Positions 23,838 to 32,826 of a stretch of 64,000 nucleotides of DNA are shown piece by piece. The stretch spans positions 1-64,000 of the forward strand of contig NZ_JBFBIK010000016.1 of assembly GCF_040685555.1 (NCBI RefSeq), written 5' to 3'. The stretch comes from Sphaerisporangium sp040685555. GTDB taxonomy: Bacteria; Actinomycetota; Actinomycetes; Streptosporangiales; Streptosporangiaceae. The notes beneath the pieces were generated by a model. The model ran no database searches. It saw only the letters and a list, made by a program, of their open reading frames with translations, and was not told the origin of the DNA. Position 1 is the first letter of the stretch; every line of letters begins with the position of its first letter. A program made the position numbers and the translations under genes.

Positions 23838-26800
23838 GCGAGCACCTCGATCTCGACGGCCTCGGTGTAGTGCAGGCGGCCCGCGCCGGCCAGCTTGACC
23901 ACCGCCCACCAGCGGCCTGGCCGGGTGCCCGGAGGCGCCTGCACCTCGAAGCGGAGCCGGGCCTCGCCCCGCGCGGGTACGACCACTCCGGTGTTCCATT
24001 CGGGGATCAGCTCGTAGGTGTTCCAGGGACTGATCAGCTGCGCCCGCACCGAGACGTCCGTGAGCGCCGGGGAGCGCAGCAGCACCTCCACCGCCCCGGA
24101 TGCGGCCTCGGAGTCGCCCGGCGTGAGCCGCACCGCGGGCGTCTCCACGGTGACGTCGAGGTCCGCGTCATGGCCGCCGCCCACGTGCAGCCGGGTCACG
24201 TCCTCGTAGGCCTGGCCGCCGTAGGACGTGCCGGCGCGCAGCCAGTACACGCCAGGCTCGGCGCCGTCCTCGGGCACGAGCCGGACGGGGAACGACGCGT
24301 GCCCGCCGGGCGCCAGCGCGTACGGCCGCTCGGCCGGCTCGCAGGCCCAGCCGGCGGGTGCCCGGACGGTGACGACGCCGGACACCTCGCCTTCGGTGAG
24401 CCCGGAGGCGACGGACACGGCCAGCTCGACGGGTCCCTCGACGGCGACGTCCGTCCGGGACAGGTGGACCGCCACCGGCAGGTTGCCCGCGGGGGCGGGC
24501 CCGGTGTTGTCGAGCCAGTAGCGCGTGTAGACGGGCTGGTACGGCTCGCCCTCCGGCCCCAGCGCCACCCCCTGCCCTTCGGCCGCCCCGGAGCTCTGCC
24601 GGCTCGCCACCGTCGCGGCGACGGTGGCGATCTCCATGCCGGTCAGTTCGAGGCCGCCGGCCGGCAGCGGGAACAGAGGCCGTTCGAGCAGGTCGGTGCG
24701 GTGGGCGCCGGTGAGCGGCAGATCGGTGCGGATGCGGGCGGTGACGCGCTCGCCCGTCGCCTCGTACAGCCGCAGGGTTACGCCGCCGACCTCCCCCGCC
24801 TCCCGGCCCGAGGCGAGCGGGTTTCCCGTGGCCTTCAGCGCGGCGAGCACCACCTTGCCTGCGGGCTCGACGGCCAGAAACGAGGTGGTGGCCGCGAACT
24901 CCCCCTCGTGCGCGGGCGCGGCCACGGCGGCCAGCGGGTGGTTGACGTCGTGCCCGTGGTCGACCAGCCGGGCCTCACGCCAGTCGCCGGCCCCGGTGAC
25001 CAGGGAGTACTCGAAGGAGTGGGTCCAGTGCTGCAGCTGGAAGTTCGACCCGTCTGGCGCGGTGCGGCGGGGCGGGTCGATCCACACGCCGGACGGCCAG
25101 CCGGTGCACGAGCGCAGCAGCGACAGGTGCAGGGCGCCGCCCGTGTCCACGGCGAATCCGGGGATGCCCCGGTTGACCACGCCGATGGTGTAGTCGTCCA
25201 GCGCGGGCTCGGTGAGCGTGGCGAGCTCCGGCGGCTGGGTCACCTCGATGACCGCGTCGTCGAGGTCGGCGACCAGCTCCTCGGTGGCCCCCTCTCCGGC
25301 GACGATCAGCACGGGAAGCGCGCGGGGCCCGGTGAGGTCGGCGCTCGGCACCCACACCTTCTCCAGCGGCTCGGACGCGGGCACCCAGACCCGGGCCCGG
25401 CCGCCCGACGCCAGGCGCTCGCGCAGCAGCTCGGCGTACTCCGGCTCGGCGGCCGCGAGGACCTCCGCCACGAACGGGTTCTCCTCCGGGGTGCCGAGCG
25501 CGACCCGCACGTCCGGCAGGTTGGAGTCGACGCCGAGGTCCCCGTACCGGGGGCCGGGGGCGCTGGAGCAGGTCGCGGTCACACCCTTGCGCACCAGCGC
25601 GACGGCCAGGTCACGCGGCTCGCCGCCGATGATCTCGGCGATGCCGATGGCCCGGCCGCCGATCGGCGTGCCGTCCTCGGCGCGCAGCGCGACCCTCGCG
25701 GTGGAGGACAGGGCGAACCAGTTGCCCGCCGGGTTGTCGAGCGTCCAGGGGTGCTCGCCCGAGTCCACGTCGATGAGGCCGAAGCCGCGGCCGACGACGG
25801 CGTCGCCGACCTCGCTGACCGGCAGCGCACCCGGGACGCGGGCGGGCCAGCGCACCCGGACGAGCTGGTCGGAGCCGTCGAACTCGTCGATGTGGGTGAC
25901 GCAGTCGACGCGGTCGAGGCCGTGCCACAGGGTGATCCGCTGGGTGTAGGCGACGGGGCCGACCCGGCCGGTGACCGTGACCCGCTCGGCCAGCGCGCAC
26001 GTCTCGGTGGTGACCGACGTGGCGGGCAGCCCGGCCGAGCCGGTGGCGGTCCCGCTCGGCACCAGATGCCAGGGGCCCTCGTGGAACTCGGGGTGCTCGG
26101 AGTACTCGTCGTAGACGACCAGCTCGTTGCCGACCCTGCCGGGCTGGAGCAGCTCGCGGTCGCGGGCGACGTCGTAGAACCGGGACACGCAGCCGCCGCG
26201 CGCCGGGTCGACCTCGATGAGATGGGTCGCCGTGGAGATGCCGGAGCCCTCACGCGAGCTCCAGCCGAGCGGCGTCGCCTCCTGGACCGGCTCGGCCCGC
26301 AGCGTCCTGCAGCCGAGTGCCGGTACGGCGGGCGCCAGCACCACGACGTCGACGGCCGACAGGCCGCCGTCCTCGTCGTACTCGGGGTTCTCCAGCAGCA
26401 CGGGAAGCTCGCCGGTGGCGGGGTCGCTCACCCGCACGCCGTACGCGCCGGGCATGGGCAGCGCGAGCCGTACCCTGACCAGGTCGGTGCGCTCCCAGGA
26501 GGAGGGGTTCCACACCACAACGGCGGTGCCCTCGCCCCGGGTGTCGACGTGGGCGGTCAGCTCGCCGAGCGATGCCTTGAGCACCCCCTCACCGAGGTCG
26601 TGGGCCTCGCGCCAGCCGGTGAGCAGGTCGAGGTACACCTGGTCGGACTCCGAGCCGGTGATCGCGTCGTGGTGCGCGCCGAACACCAGCTGCCGCCAGG
26701 CCTTGTCGAGCGCCGCGTGCGGGTAGCGGGCGCCGGTGGTCACGGCGGCGAGCGTGGCGAACTTCTCGGCATCGCCGACCAGCGACTCCGCCGACCGCTG

Positions 26801-28027
26801 GGCCTGCTTGGTGTCGGCGTAGGAGACGTCCTTGCCGGTGTAGACGGGGTTCATGTCCCGGGTCTGCGGGGAGGGCGCGGGAAGCGAGGAGCGTACGGCC
26901 GCGAAGAACTCCTTCGGCAGCGCGCAGACGAACTTCGGCGACACGTAGCGCGCGTTCCAGTCGCGGTGGATCTCGGTGACCCACTTGTTGGGCGGCGTGT
27001 AGTCGGTGCCGACGGGCAGCAGCAGGTTGCGCGTGGCCGCGACCTTCTTGAGCCGCGTGAACAGCTCGTACACCGCCTCCTCCGCGCTCGCGAGGTCGGC
27101 GCGGGAGTCCATCCACCATCCGGCGCTGTAGTGCGCGGGCATGTAGTGGGTGAGCACGCCCTTGCCGGACGGCGACAGCCACTCGAACTCGGCGGGGAAC
27201 TGCATGGTCGACGGGTCGCCCCAGCCGTCGCGTTCGAGGTCGCGCCCGGTGAGCATCGGCCCCCACTGGTGGTGCGGGCCCCGCGCCCAGGAGCTGGAGG
27301 TGAGCCCGGCCTCGGCGATCAGCCCGGGGAACTGCGGGTCGTGCCCGAACACGTCGAGCTGCCAGGCGGTGGCCGGGTCGCCGCCCATGACGTCGCGCTG
27401 GAAGCCGACCCCGTAGACGATGTTGCGGATCGTCGACTCGGCCGAGGTGAGGTTGGTGTTGGGCTCGTTGTACGTGCCGCCCATCAGCTCGACCCTGTCC
27501 TCGGCGAGCAGCCGCCGCAGCAGATCGCGATCCTCGGGGTGGGCGTCCCAGTAGGGCTTGAGGTAGTCGACCTCGGCGAGCACGAACTTGTAGTCGGGGT
27601 CGCGGCGCGCCGTCTCCAGGTGCTCGCGCATCAGGTCGAACCCGGCGTTCTGCCGCTCGCCGCGGTACTGCTGCGCGACCTCGCCCGCGTCGTCCCAGGT
27701 GCTGGTGTAGGCGGCCTGGGTGTTCCACCACACCGGGTCGTAGTGGAAGTGGGGCACCATCCACACCGTCCAGCCGGGCTCGGCCACCACCAGCTCCGCC
27801 GTGGCCACGGCGTCCCCGGACGTCACCTCGATGGGGACGCGCGTGCCGGGCGCGGCGTCCGTCGAGACGCCCACCTCGACCGGTCGCCGTGCCGTACGGC
27901 TCGTGCCGTCGACGCCGGAGCCGGTGACACGGACCTCGATCTCCCCCGGGGGCCCGTCGACGTGCACCCGGACGACCTGCCCGGACTCGACGAAGAGCTC
28001 TGTGGATTCGACGCTGGTGATACGCAA
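23834..28027 (-). CDS. Alpha-mannosidase, glycoside hydrolase family 38
   Basis: 1397 residues, larger than the usual 800-1100. An N-terminal beta domain of about 85 residues precedes the catalytic domain. VPHFHYDPVWW (about 90-100) supplies the zinc-binding His and Asp, and WQLDVFGHDPQFPG (about 223-236) the nucleophile Asp. The AHHDAITGSESDQVYLDLL-like segment marks the middle domain. The C-terminal 700 residues are beta sandwiches, including an NPCBM/NEW2-type stretch near VTVRAPAGWACEPAERPYALAPGG. No signal peptide, so it acts in the cytoplasm on imported mannosides. It is the last catalytic gene of the importer operon and starts 3 bp after the permease stop. Confidence 0.9.
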   Translation of the reverse strand: MRITSVESTELFVESGQVVRVHVDGPPGEIEVRVTGSGVDGTSRTARRPVEVGVSTDAAPGTRVPIEVTSGDAVATAELVVAEPGWTVWMVPHFHYDPVWWNTQAAYTSTWDDAGEVAQQYRGERQNAGFDLMREHLETARRDPDYKFVLAEVDYLKPYWDAHPEDRDLLRRLLAEDRVELMGGTYNEPNTNLTSAESTIRNIVYGVGFQRDVMGGDPATAWQLDVFGHDPQFPGLIAEAGLTSSSWARGPHHQWGPMLTGRDLERDGWGDPSTMQFPAEFEWLSPSGKGVLTHYMPAHYSAGWWMDSRADLASAEEAVYELFTRLKKVAATRNLLLPVGTDYTPPNKWVTEIHRDWNARYVSPKFVCALPKEFFAAVRSSLPAPSPQTRDMNPVYTGKDVSYADTKQAQRSAESLVGDAEKFATLAAVTTGARYPHAALDKAWRQLVFGAHHDAITGSESDQVYLDLLTGWREAHDLGEGVLKASLGELTAHVDTRGEGTAVVVWNPSSWERTDLVRVRLALPMPGAYGVRVSDPATGELPVLLENPEYDEDGGLSAVDVVVLAPAVPALGCRTLRAEPVQEATPLGWSSREGSGISTATHLIEVDPARGGCVSRFYDVARDRELLQPGRVGNELVVYDEYSEHPEFHEGPWHLVPSGTATGSAGLPATSVTTETCALAERVTVTGRVGPVAYTQRITLWHGLDRVDCVTHIDEFDGSDQLVRVRWPARVPGALPVSEVGDAVVGRGFGLIDVDSGEHPWTLDNPAGNWFALSSTARVALRAEDGTPIGGRAIGIAEIIGGEPRDLAVALVRKGVTATCSSAPGPRYGDLGVDSNLPDVRVALGTPEENPFVAEVLAAAEPEYAELLRERLASGGRARVWVPASEPLEKVWVPSADLTGPRALPVLIVAGEGATEELVADLDDAVIEVTQPPELATLTEPALDDYTIGVVNRGIPGFAVDTGGALHLSLLRSCTGWPSGVWIDPPRRTAPDGSNFQLQHWTHSFEYSLVTGAGDWREARLVDHGHDVNHPLAAVAAPAHEGEFAATTSFLAVEPAGKVVLAALKATGNPLASGREAGEVGGVTLRLYEATGERVTARIRTDLPLTGAHRTDLLERPLFPLPAGGLELTGMEIATVAATVASRQSSGAAEGQGVALGPEGEPYQPVYTRYWLDNTGPAPAGNLPVAVHLSRTDVAVEGPVELAVSVASGLTEGEVSGVVTVRAPAGWACEPAERPYALAPGGHASFPVRLVPEDGAEPGVYWLRAGTSYGGQAYEDVTRLHVGGGHDADLDVTVETPAVRLTPGDSEAASGAVEVLLRSPALTDVSVRAQLISPWNTYELIPEWNTGVVVPARGEARLRFEVQAPPGTRPGRWWAVVKLAGAGRLHYTEAVEIEVLA

Positions 28028-28030
28028 GGG

Positions 28031-28852
28031 TCAACCCTTCACTGATCCGGCGAAGCTGAAGGAACCGGCGAGGTACTTGTTCACGGCGACATAGAGCATC
28101 ACGGCCGGGGCCGTGTAGATGATCGAGAAGGCGGCCAGCTCCCCGTACGCCACCTGGCCGTACTGCGAGAAGAAGGTGTAGATGGTGACCGCCGCCGGCT
28201 GCTTCTCCGGCGTGTCGAGCAGGACGAACGGGACGAAGAAGTTCCCCCACTGTCCGACGAAGACGAAGATCGAGACGACGGCGACGCCGGGGGCCATCAG
28301 CGGCATGACGACGCGCGTCAGCGACCGCACCCACCCGGCCCCGTCGACCCAGGCCGCCTCCTCCAGGCTCACCGGCACGCCGTCCATGAAGTTCTTCATC
28401 ATCCAGATGGCGAACGGCAGCGCGCTCGCCGCGAGGAACAGCACCATCGCCGGGATCGACCCGTACAGGTTGAACCGGAAGAACATCGAGTAGACCGGCA
28501 CCATGATGGCCGTGACGGGAAGGCCCGTGGTGAACAGCAGCGTCAGCATGAAGTGCCGCTTGAAGCGCAGCTTGTAGCGGGAGAGCGGGTAGGCCGCGAG
28601 CGCGGCGACGACCACGGTGAGGATCGCGGTGGTCCCGGAGATGATGATCGAGTTGATGACCGGCTGGTAGACGGTCTCCCAGTTGAGCACCGCCGCGAAG
28701 TTCTCCAGGGAGAAGCGGAAGGTCGGCTTGGCGGTGAGGTTGGCCTGGGGTTGCAGCGAGGCCAGCACGACCCACAGGAACGGGCCGACGAAGGCCAGCG
28801 TGATCAGCAGGAGCGAGAGGAGCGCCGCGCCGCGGGCGGCCGTGCGGGTCAT
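28031..28852 (-). CDS. Carbohydrate ABC transporter permease (MalG-like)
   Basis: 273 residues with six membrane segments. The cytoplasmic EAA loop, EEAAWVDGAGWVRSLTRVVMPLMAPG (about 180-205), is the site where the ATPase docks. The order of helices and the C-terminal KYLAGSFSFAGSVKG match MalG/CUT1 permeases. It lies between the first permease and the alpha-mannosidase gene. No ATPase gene is present in the operon; as in many actinomycetes, a shared MsiK-type ATPase elsewhere probably energises it. Confidence 0.92.
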   Translation of the reverse strand: MTRTAARGAALLSLLLITLAFVGPFLWVVLASLQPQANLTAKPTFRFSLENFAAVLNWETVYQPVINSIIISGTTAILTVVVAALAAYPLSRYKLRFKRHFMLTLLFTTGLPVTAIMVPVYSMFFRFNLYGSIPAMVLFLAASALPFAIWMMKNFMDGVPVSLEEAAWVDGAGWVRSLTRVVMPLMAPGVAVVSIFVFVGQWGNFFVPFVLLDTPEKQPAAVTIYTFFSQYGQVAYGELAAFSIIYTAPAVMLYVAVNKYLAGSFSFAGSVKG

Positions 28853-28889
28853 CGAAGAACCCCCTGTGCGGGAGCGGGCACGCCGGCCA

Positions 28890-29816
28890 TCAGGCGTCCA
28901 CCTTGATCAGTCGCAGGTAGACCAGGGAGAACGCCGCCCCGATGACGAGCATCACCAGCGCCATGGCGCTGCCGTACCCGATCTCGAAGTAGCGGAACGC
29001 CTGCTCGTACATGTAGAGCGGCGTGGTCTGGCTGGCCGTGCCGGGACCCCCGCCCGTCAGGGCGTAGATCAGGCCGAAGCTGGCCAGGGTCTGCAGGGTG
29101 ATGAGCATGAGGTTCGACAGGATCGAGCGGCGGATCAGCGGCAGCGTGATGTGCACGAACCGCCGCCAGGTGGTCGCGCCGTCTACCGACGCCGCCTCCA
29201 GCAGGTCGCCCGGCACGTCGGACAGCGCGGCCGAGTAGACCAGCATCGAGAACGCGGTGCCGCGCCAGACGTTGGCCAGGATGATCGCGATCATCGGGGC
29301 GGTGAACAGCCAGTCCTGGGAGAGGCCGATCGCGCCCAGCACCTCGTTGAGCGTGCCCTCCTCCGAGAGGAACGAGAACCAGCACGCCGCCGCCACTACC
29401 TCGGGCACCACCCAGGCCGCGATCACGACGCCGTTCACGACGCTCCTGGTCACCCGGCCGCGCCCGCGCTGGAGCAGCGCGATGAGCAGGCCGAGGGTGT
29501 TCTGCCCGATGACCGCCGACCCGATCACGAAGACGAACGTGAGCAGGAACGAGTTGCGGAAGTCCTCGTCGCCCAGCATCTTGACGAAGTTGTCCACGCC
29601 GACGAACCGCGAGTTCACCGACGCCGAGCCGGTCAGCGTCTCGTTGGTGAAGGCGATGTAGACGCTCCACAGGATCGGCCCCGCCAGGAAGATCACGAGC
29701 AGGACCAGCGCCGGCGCGAGCGGCAGGATCCAGCGCAGGGCCCCGCGGCCCCGCGGGCGCGGCTCCCCCTCCCCGGGGGAGCCGGCCAGCCGCGGCGGCG
29801 TCGCCGTGACGGTCAT
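28890..29816 (-). CDS. Carbohydrate ABC transporter permease (MalF-like)
   Basis: 308 residues. A polar N-terminal tail rich in Pro, Gly and Arg is followed by six membrane segments. The EAA loop is LLEAASVDGATTWRRFVHITLPLIRRS (about 204-230). ALTGGGPGTASQT is a typical CUT1 permease loop. Its start overlaps the stop of the binding-protein gene by 4 bp, so both are coupled. Confidence 0.92.
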   Translation of the reverse strand: MTVTATPPRLAGSPGEGEPRPRGRGALRWILPLAPALVLLVIFLAGPILWSVYIAFTNETLTGSASVNSRFVGVDNFVKMLGDEDFRNSFLLTFVFVIGSAVIGQNTLGLLIALLQRGRGRVTRSVVNGVVIAAWVVPEVVAAACWFSFLSEEGTLNEVLGAIGLSQDWLFTAPMIAIILANVWRGTAFSMLVYSAALSDVPGDLLEAASVDGATTWRRFVHITLPLIRRSILSNLMLITLQTLASFGLIYALTGGGPGTASQTTPLYMYEQAFRYFEIGYGSAMALVMLVIGAAFSLVYLRLIKVDA

Positions 29817-31183
29817 GAGCCGGAGGTCACCTTGTCCGGGCCGCCCACGACGCCGGGCAGCGCGTCGGCGTACTCCTTGGCCGCCGCGTCGGGGGCCTTG
29901 GAACCGGTCGTCATGGCCTCCATGGCCTTCTGCACCTCGGCGGAGACCTTGGGATAGGCCTCGTAGGCCGGGCGGTAGTGCGTCACCGAGGCGAGGTCGG
30001 TCCAGAACTTCACCGCCGGGTTGTCGGCGGTGTACGTCGGGTCGGCGGCCACGTCCTTGCGGGGGGTAAGGTCACCGGAGCTGACGGAGTACGTCAGCGT
30101 GTTGCGCTTGTTGGTGACCACGCTGATGAAGTCGAACGCCTCCTTCTTGTCCTTGGCGTAGGAGCTCATCGCCATGACCCAGCCGCCCGACATGCTGACG
30201 GCGCCGGGATCCTCGCCGTTCTGGGTCGGCATGGGGGTCCACCCGATCTTCTCGGTCCACTGCGGCCACGGTTTGGTGCCGGTGGGCTTCCATGCCGAGG
30301 AGAGCCAGGCACCGTCGAGGTCGATGCCCAGTTTCCCGGTGGGGAACCAGTCGTACTGCACCTTCTCGGCCAGCTTGGTGTTGAACGCGTCGGCCTGCTT
30401 CGGGCCGAGGTTCTCCCGGTAGATCGTGTTGATGAAGCCGAGCGAGTCGGTGATGCCCTTGCTGGAGGCCACCCACTTCTTCTGGGTCTCGTCGTACAGC
30501 GTGCCTCCCGGCGTGCCGTACAGGAGCATCTCGAAGCCCTGCATGGTGGCGGCCTCGCCGTGCGGCTTGGTGGAGTACATGCTGAAGGGAATGGCGCCGG
30601 GGACCTTCTGCTTGATCGCGCGGGCGGCGGTCAGCACGTCCGCCCAGGTCTTGGGCTCCCAGGGCACTTGGATGCCGGCCCTGGTCAGCACGTCCTTGCT
30701 GTACCAGAGGCCTCGCGTGTCGGTGCTGATCGGGACGCCGTAGATCTTGCCGTCGGGGCCCTTGGCGGCCTGTTTGACCGAGTCGGCGTACTGCGTCGCC
30801 CAGTCGGGCCACGAGCTCAGGTAGCCGTCGAGCGGGGCGAGCTTGCCCGCGGCGACGTCGGCGTTGACCTGGAAGGTGTCGTGGAGGTACACGTCCGGAG
30901 CCGAGTCGGCCGAGCGGTTCAGCAGTGCGAGCTTGGTGTAGTAGACCTCGTTGTTGCCCTGGACGGGCGTGAGCTTGATCGTCACGCCCTTGTGCGCGGT
31001 CTCGTACTCGGTCTTAGCCTGCTTGAGCACCTTGTCCATGTAAGGCCAGCCGGGCTCGGTCTTGTAGAGCACCTCGATCTCCTTGGCCCCGTTGGTGCTC
31101 TTCTCCGCCGTGTCCCCACCGCATGCGCCGGCCGTGGCGGCCGTCGCGAGCGCCAGTACCGAGGCCACCATCGCTCGTCTCAT
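29813..31183 (-). CDS. Extracellular sugar-binding lipoprotein (CUT1 type)
   Basis: 456 residues. Signal sequence MRRAMVASVLALATAATAGAC with Cys21 as probable lipid-modified residue. The mature protein has the family-1 solute-binding fold: PDVYLHDTFQVNADVAAGKLAPLDGYL, DGKIYGVPISTDTRGLWYSKDVL and GWVMAMSSYAKDKKEAFDFI. The neighbouring GH38 enzyme suggests a mannose-containing oligosaccharide as ligand. It is first in the operon, divergent from the ROK regulator. Confidence 0.92.
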   Translation of the reverse strand: MRRAMVASVLALATAATAGACGGDTAEKSTNGAKEIEVLYKTEPGWPYMDKVLKQAKTEYETAHKGVTIKLTPVQGNNEVYYTKLALLNRSADSAPDVYLHDTFQVNADVAAGKLAPLDGYLSSWPDWATQYADSVKQAAKGPDGKIYGVPISTDTRGLWYSKDVLTRAGIQVPWEPKTWADVLTAARAIKQKVPGAIPFSMYSTKPHGEAATMQGFEMLLYGTPGGTLYDETQKKWVASSKGITDSLGFINTIYRENLGPKQADAFNTKLAEKVQYDWFPTGKLGIDLDGAWLSSAWKPTGTKPWPQWTEKIGWTPMPTQNGEDPGAVSMSGGWVMAMSSYAKDKKEAFDFISVVTNKRNTLTYSVSSGDLTPRKDVAADPTYTADNPAVKFWTDLASVTHYRPAYEAYPKVSAEVQKAMEAMTTGSKAPDAAAKEYADALPGVVGGPDKVTSGS

Positions 31184-31287
31184 CGGACTCCTTCTCCGGC
31201 CTTACCGTGACCACGAGCACAGCCCCGGGGCCCCCGACCCACGCGCTGGAGTGGTCCGCCGGCCGTGTTTCGGCCGTGTTTCTTGGG

Positions 31288-31317
31288 TTGACGAGAACGT
31301 AAGTCTTTTTGATTTAC
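31288..31317 (+). promoter_or_regulatory. Promoter and candidate ROK operator between importer and regulator
   Basis: TTGACG (31288-31293) is a good -35, with GATTTA (31311-31316) 17 bases on as -10. GTAAGTC-TTTTT-GATTTAC (31299-31317) is an almost perfect inverted repeat (6 of 7 per arm) lying over this promoter, and it is strikingly AT-rich for the window. ROK repressors bind AT-rich palindromes of this sort, so this probably senses the imported sugar. Confidence 0.6.
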
Positions 31318-31374
31318 TAAGTCAACGGGTTGTGCGATATTGCCTGAGGACCTCAAGGACGCCAGGAGCTAGGC

Positions 31375-32664
31375 ATGCAGATGGGCACAAATCTGCCGAA
31401 AGTAGGCAGCTACAACCGTGCCGTCGTCCTTGAGGCGATCCAGGTCTCCGACGGCATCAGCCGCGTCCAGATCGCCGAGCGTGCCGGCCTCACCGCCCAG
31501 ACCGTGTCCGTCATCGTGCGCAGGCTGCTGGAGGAGGGTCTGGTCTTCGAGGACGGGTCGCTGCCCTCCAGCGGCGGCAAGCCACGCACGATCCTGCGCG
31601 TCGACCCCACCGCCGGGCACGCCGTCGGCATCCACTTCGACCCCGGCGAGATCTCGTACGTCCTCGCCGACCTGGCGGGGCAGCCGGTCGCCAGGCTGCG
31701 CACCGACGTGCGCCCCGGCCTCGCGCCCGGCGAGGTGATCCGCCAGATGGCCGTCACGGCCCGGCGCATGCTGGGCGAGGCGGGCGTGCCCGACGGCAAG
31801 GTGCTCGGCATCGGCCTGGCCTGTCCCGGCCCGCTCGACGCCGACGGCGCCATGCACTTCCCGCCGCGCCTGACCGGGTGGGACCACGTGCCCATCAAGC
31901 GCCTCCTGGAGGAGCACACCGGCTTCCCCGTGACCCTGGACAACGACGCCGCGGCGGCGGCCATCGGCGAGCGGTGGGCCGGCCTCGCGCGTGCCACGCC
32001 GAGCTTCGCCTACCTGTATCTCGGCACCGGCATCGGCGGCGGGCTGTTCCTCGACAACCAGATCTACCGGGGCCGCTCCCTGAACGCCGGGGAGTTCGGC
32101 CACATCACCGTCGTTCCTGACGGCCCGGAGTGCTACTGCGGCAACCGGGGGTGCGTCGAGGCGGTCTGCTGCCCGAGCGCCATCGAGGCGACCGTACGAT
32201 CCCGCCTGGCCGAGGGCGCGCGGAGCACGCTCACCGGAGCCGCCGACAGCGCGCCGGGCCTCGCGAGGACGGCCGGTGACATGCCGGACGGGGACGCCCA
32301 GGGAGCACCGGCCGGCGGCAGCGTCGACCACTCGGCGATCTGCGCGGCCGCCGCTGCCGGCGATCCGCTCGCGCGCGAGGTCATCGGGGAGGTCGCGGCC
32401 CGCCTCGCCGACGCGGCCGTGAGCATCGTGAACATGCTCGACATCGACCTGCTGGTGATCGGCGGGCCCGCCATGCGCGAGGTCGCCGGCTTCTACCGGC
32501 AGGTCATCGCGGACGCCGTGGCCACCCGGCCCCTGGCCCGCCGCCTGCACACCGCGCGGGTCGAGGTCTCCCCCCTCGCCGCCGACGCCGCCGCGATCGG
32601 CGCGGCCTCGCTGGTCTTCCACGCCACCTACGCTCCCCGCCTCGGCGCTCTCCTGACATCCTGA
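31375..32664 (+). CDS. ROK family transcriptional regulator (NagC/XylR-like)
   Basis: 429 residues. An N-terminal winged helix (SRVQIAERAGLTAQTVSVIVRRLLEEGLV, about 30-58) is joined to a sugar-kinase-like ROK domain. The ROK part shows LDNDAAAAAIGERW, LYLGTGIGGGLFLDNQ and the zinc motif CYCGNRGCVEAVC near residue 258. An extra 40-residue loop rich in Gly, Ala and Ser (about 280-320) interrupts the domain. It is divergent from the mannoside importer and is its likely repressor. ATG 31375 is used; ATG 31381 is possible. Confidence 0.9.
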   Translation: MQMGTNLPKVGSYNRAVVLEAIQVSDGISRVQIAERAGLTAQTVSVIVRRLLEEGLVFEDGSLPSSGGKPRTILRVDPTAGHAVGIHFDPGEISYVLADLAGQPVARLRTDVRPGLAPGEVIRQMAVTARRMLGEAGVPDGKVLGIGLACPGPLDADGAMHFPPRLTGWDHVPIKRLLEEHTGFPVTLDNDAAAAAIGERWAGLARATPSFAYLYLGTGIGGGLFLDNQIYRGRSLNAGEFGHITVVPDGPECYCGNRGCVEAVCCPSAIEATVRSRLAEGARSTLTGAADSAPGLARTAGDMPDGDAQGAPAGGSVDHSAICAAAAAGDPLAREVIGEVAARLADAAVSIVNMLDIDLLVIGGPAMREVAGFYRQVIADAVATRPLARRLHTARVEVSPLAADAAAIGAASLVFHATYAPRLGALLTS

Positions 32665-32826
32665 ACCTCGCACCCGACCCGCGAGACCCTCTCTGAGCCC
32701 CTCGCGCCCGACCCTCGATACCCTCCTGACACCCCGAGCCCCCTGCACCCGACCCTCGAATCCCCGGCCTTCACCCGTGCCCCCGGTGCCCGCTGGTCCG
32801 CCCATCTCCCGAGCGACGAGAAGCCC

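Larger units (their letters stand above)
23729..23849 (-). repeat. Tandem 38-bp repeat (three units plus 7 bp) at the GH38/parvulin junction
   Basis: CACCTCG recurs at 23729, 23767, 23805 and 23843, exactly 38 bp apart, and the bases between are nearly identical. On the coding (minus) strand each unit encodes a variant of (V/M)S(P/R)VA(M/T)VAAEV, the first residues of the downstream gene. Confidence 0.92.

Noticed and set aside
23003..28045. 1680-codon plus-strand frame opposite the GH38 gene
   Set aside because: Low-complexity Gly/Arg/Val/Leu composition. The opposite strand encodes an enzyme with catalytic motifs in the correct order.
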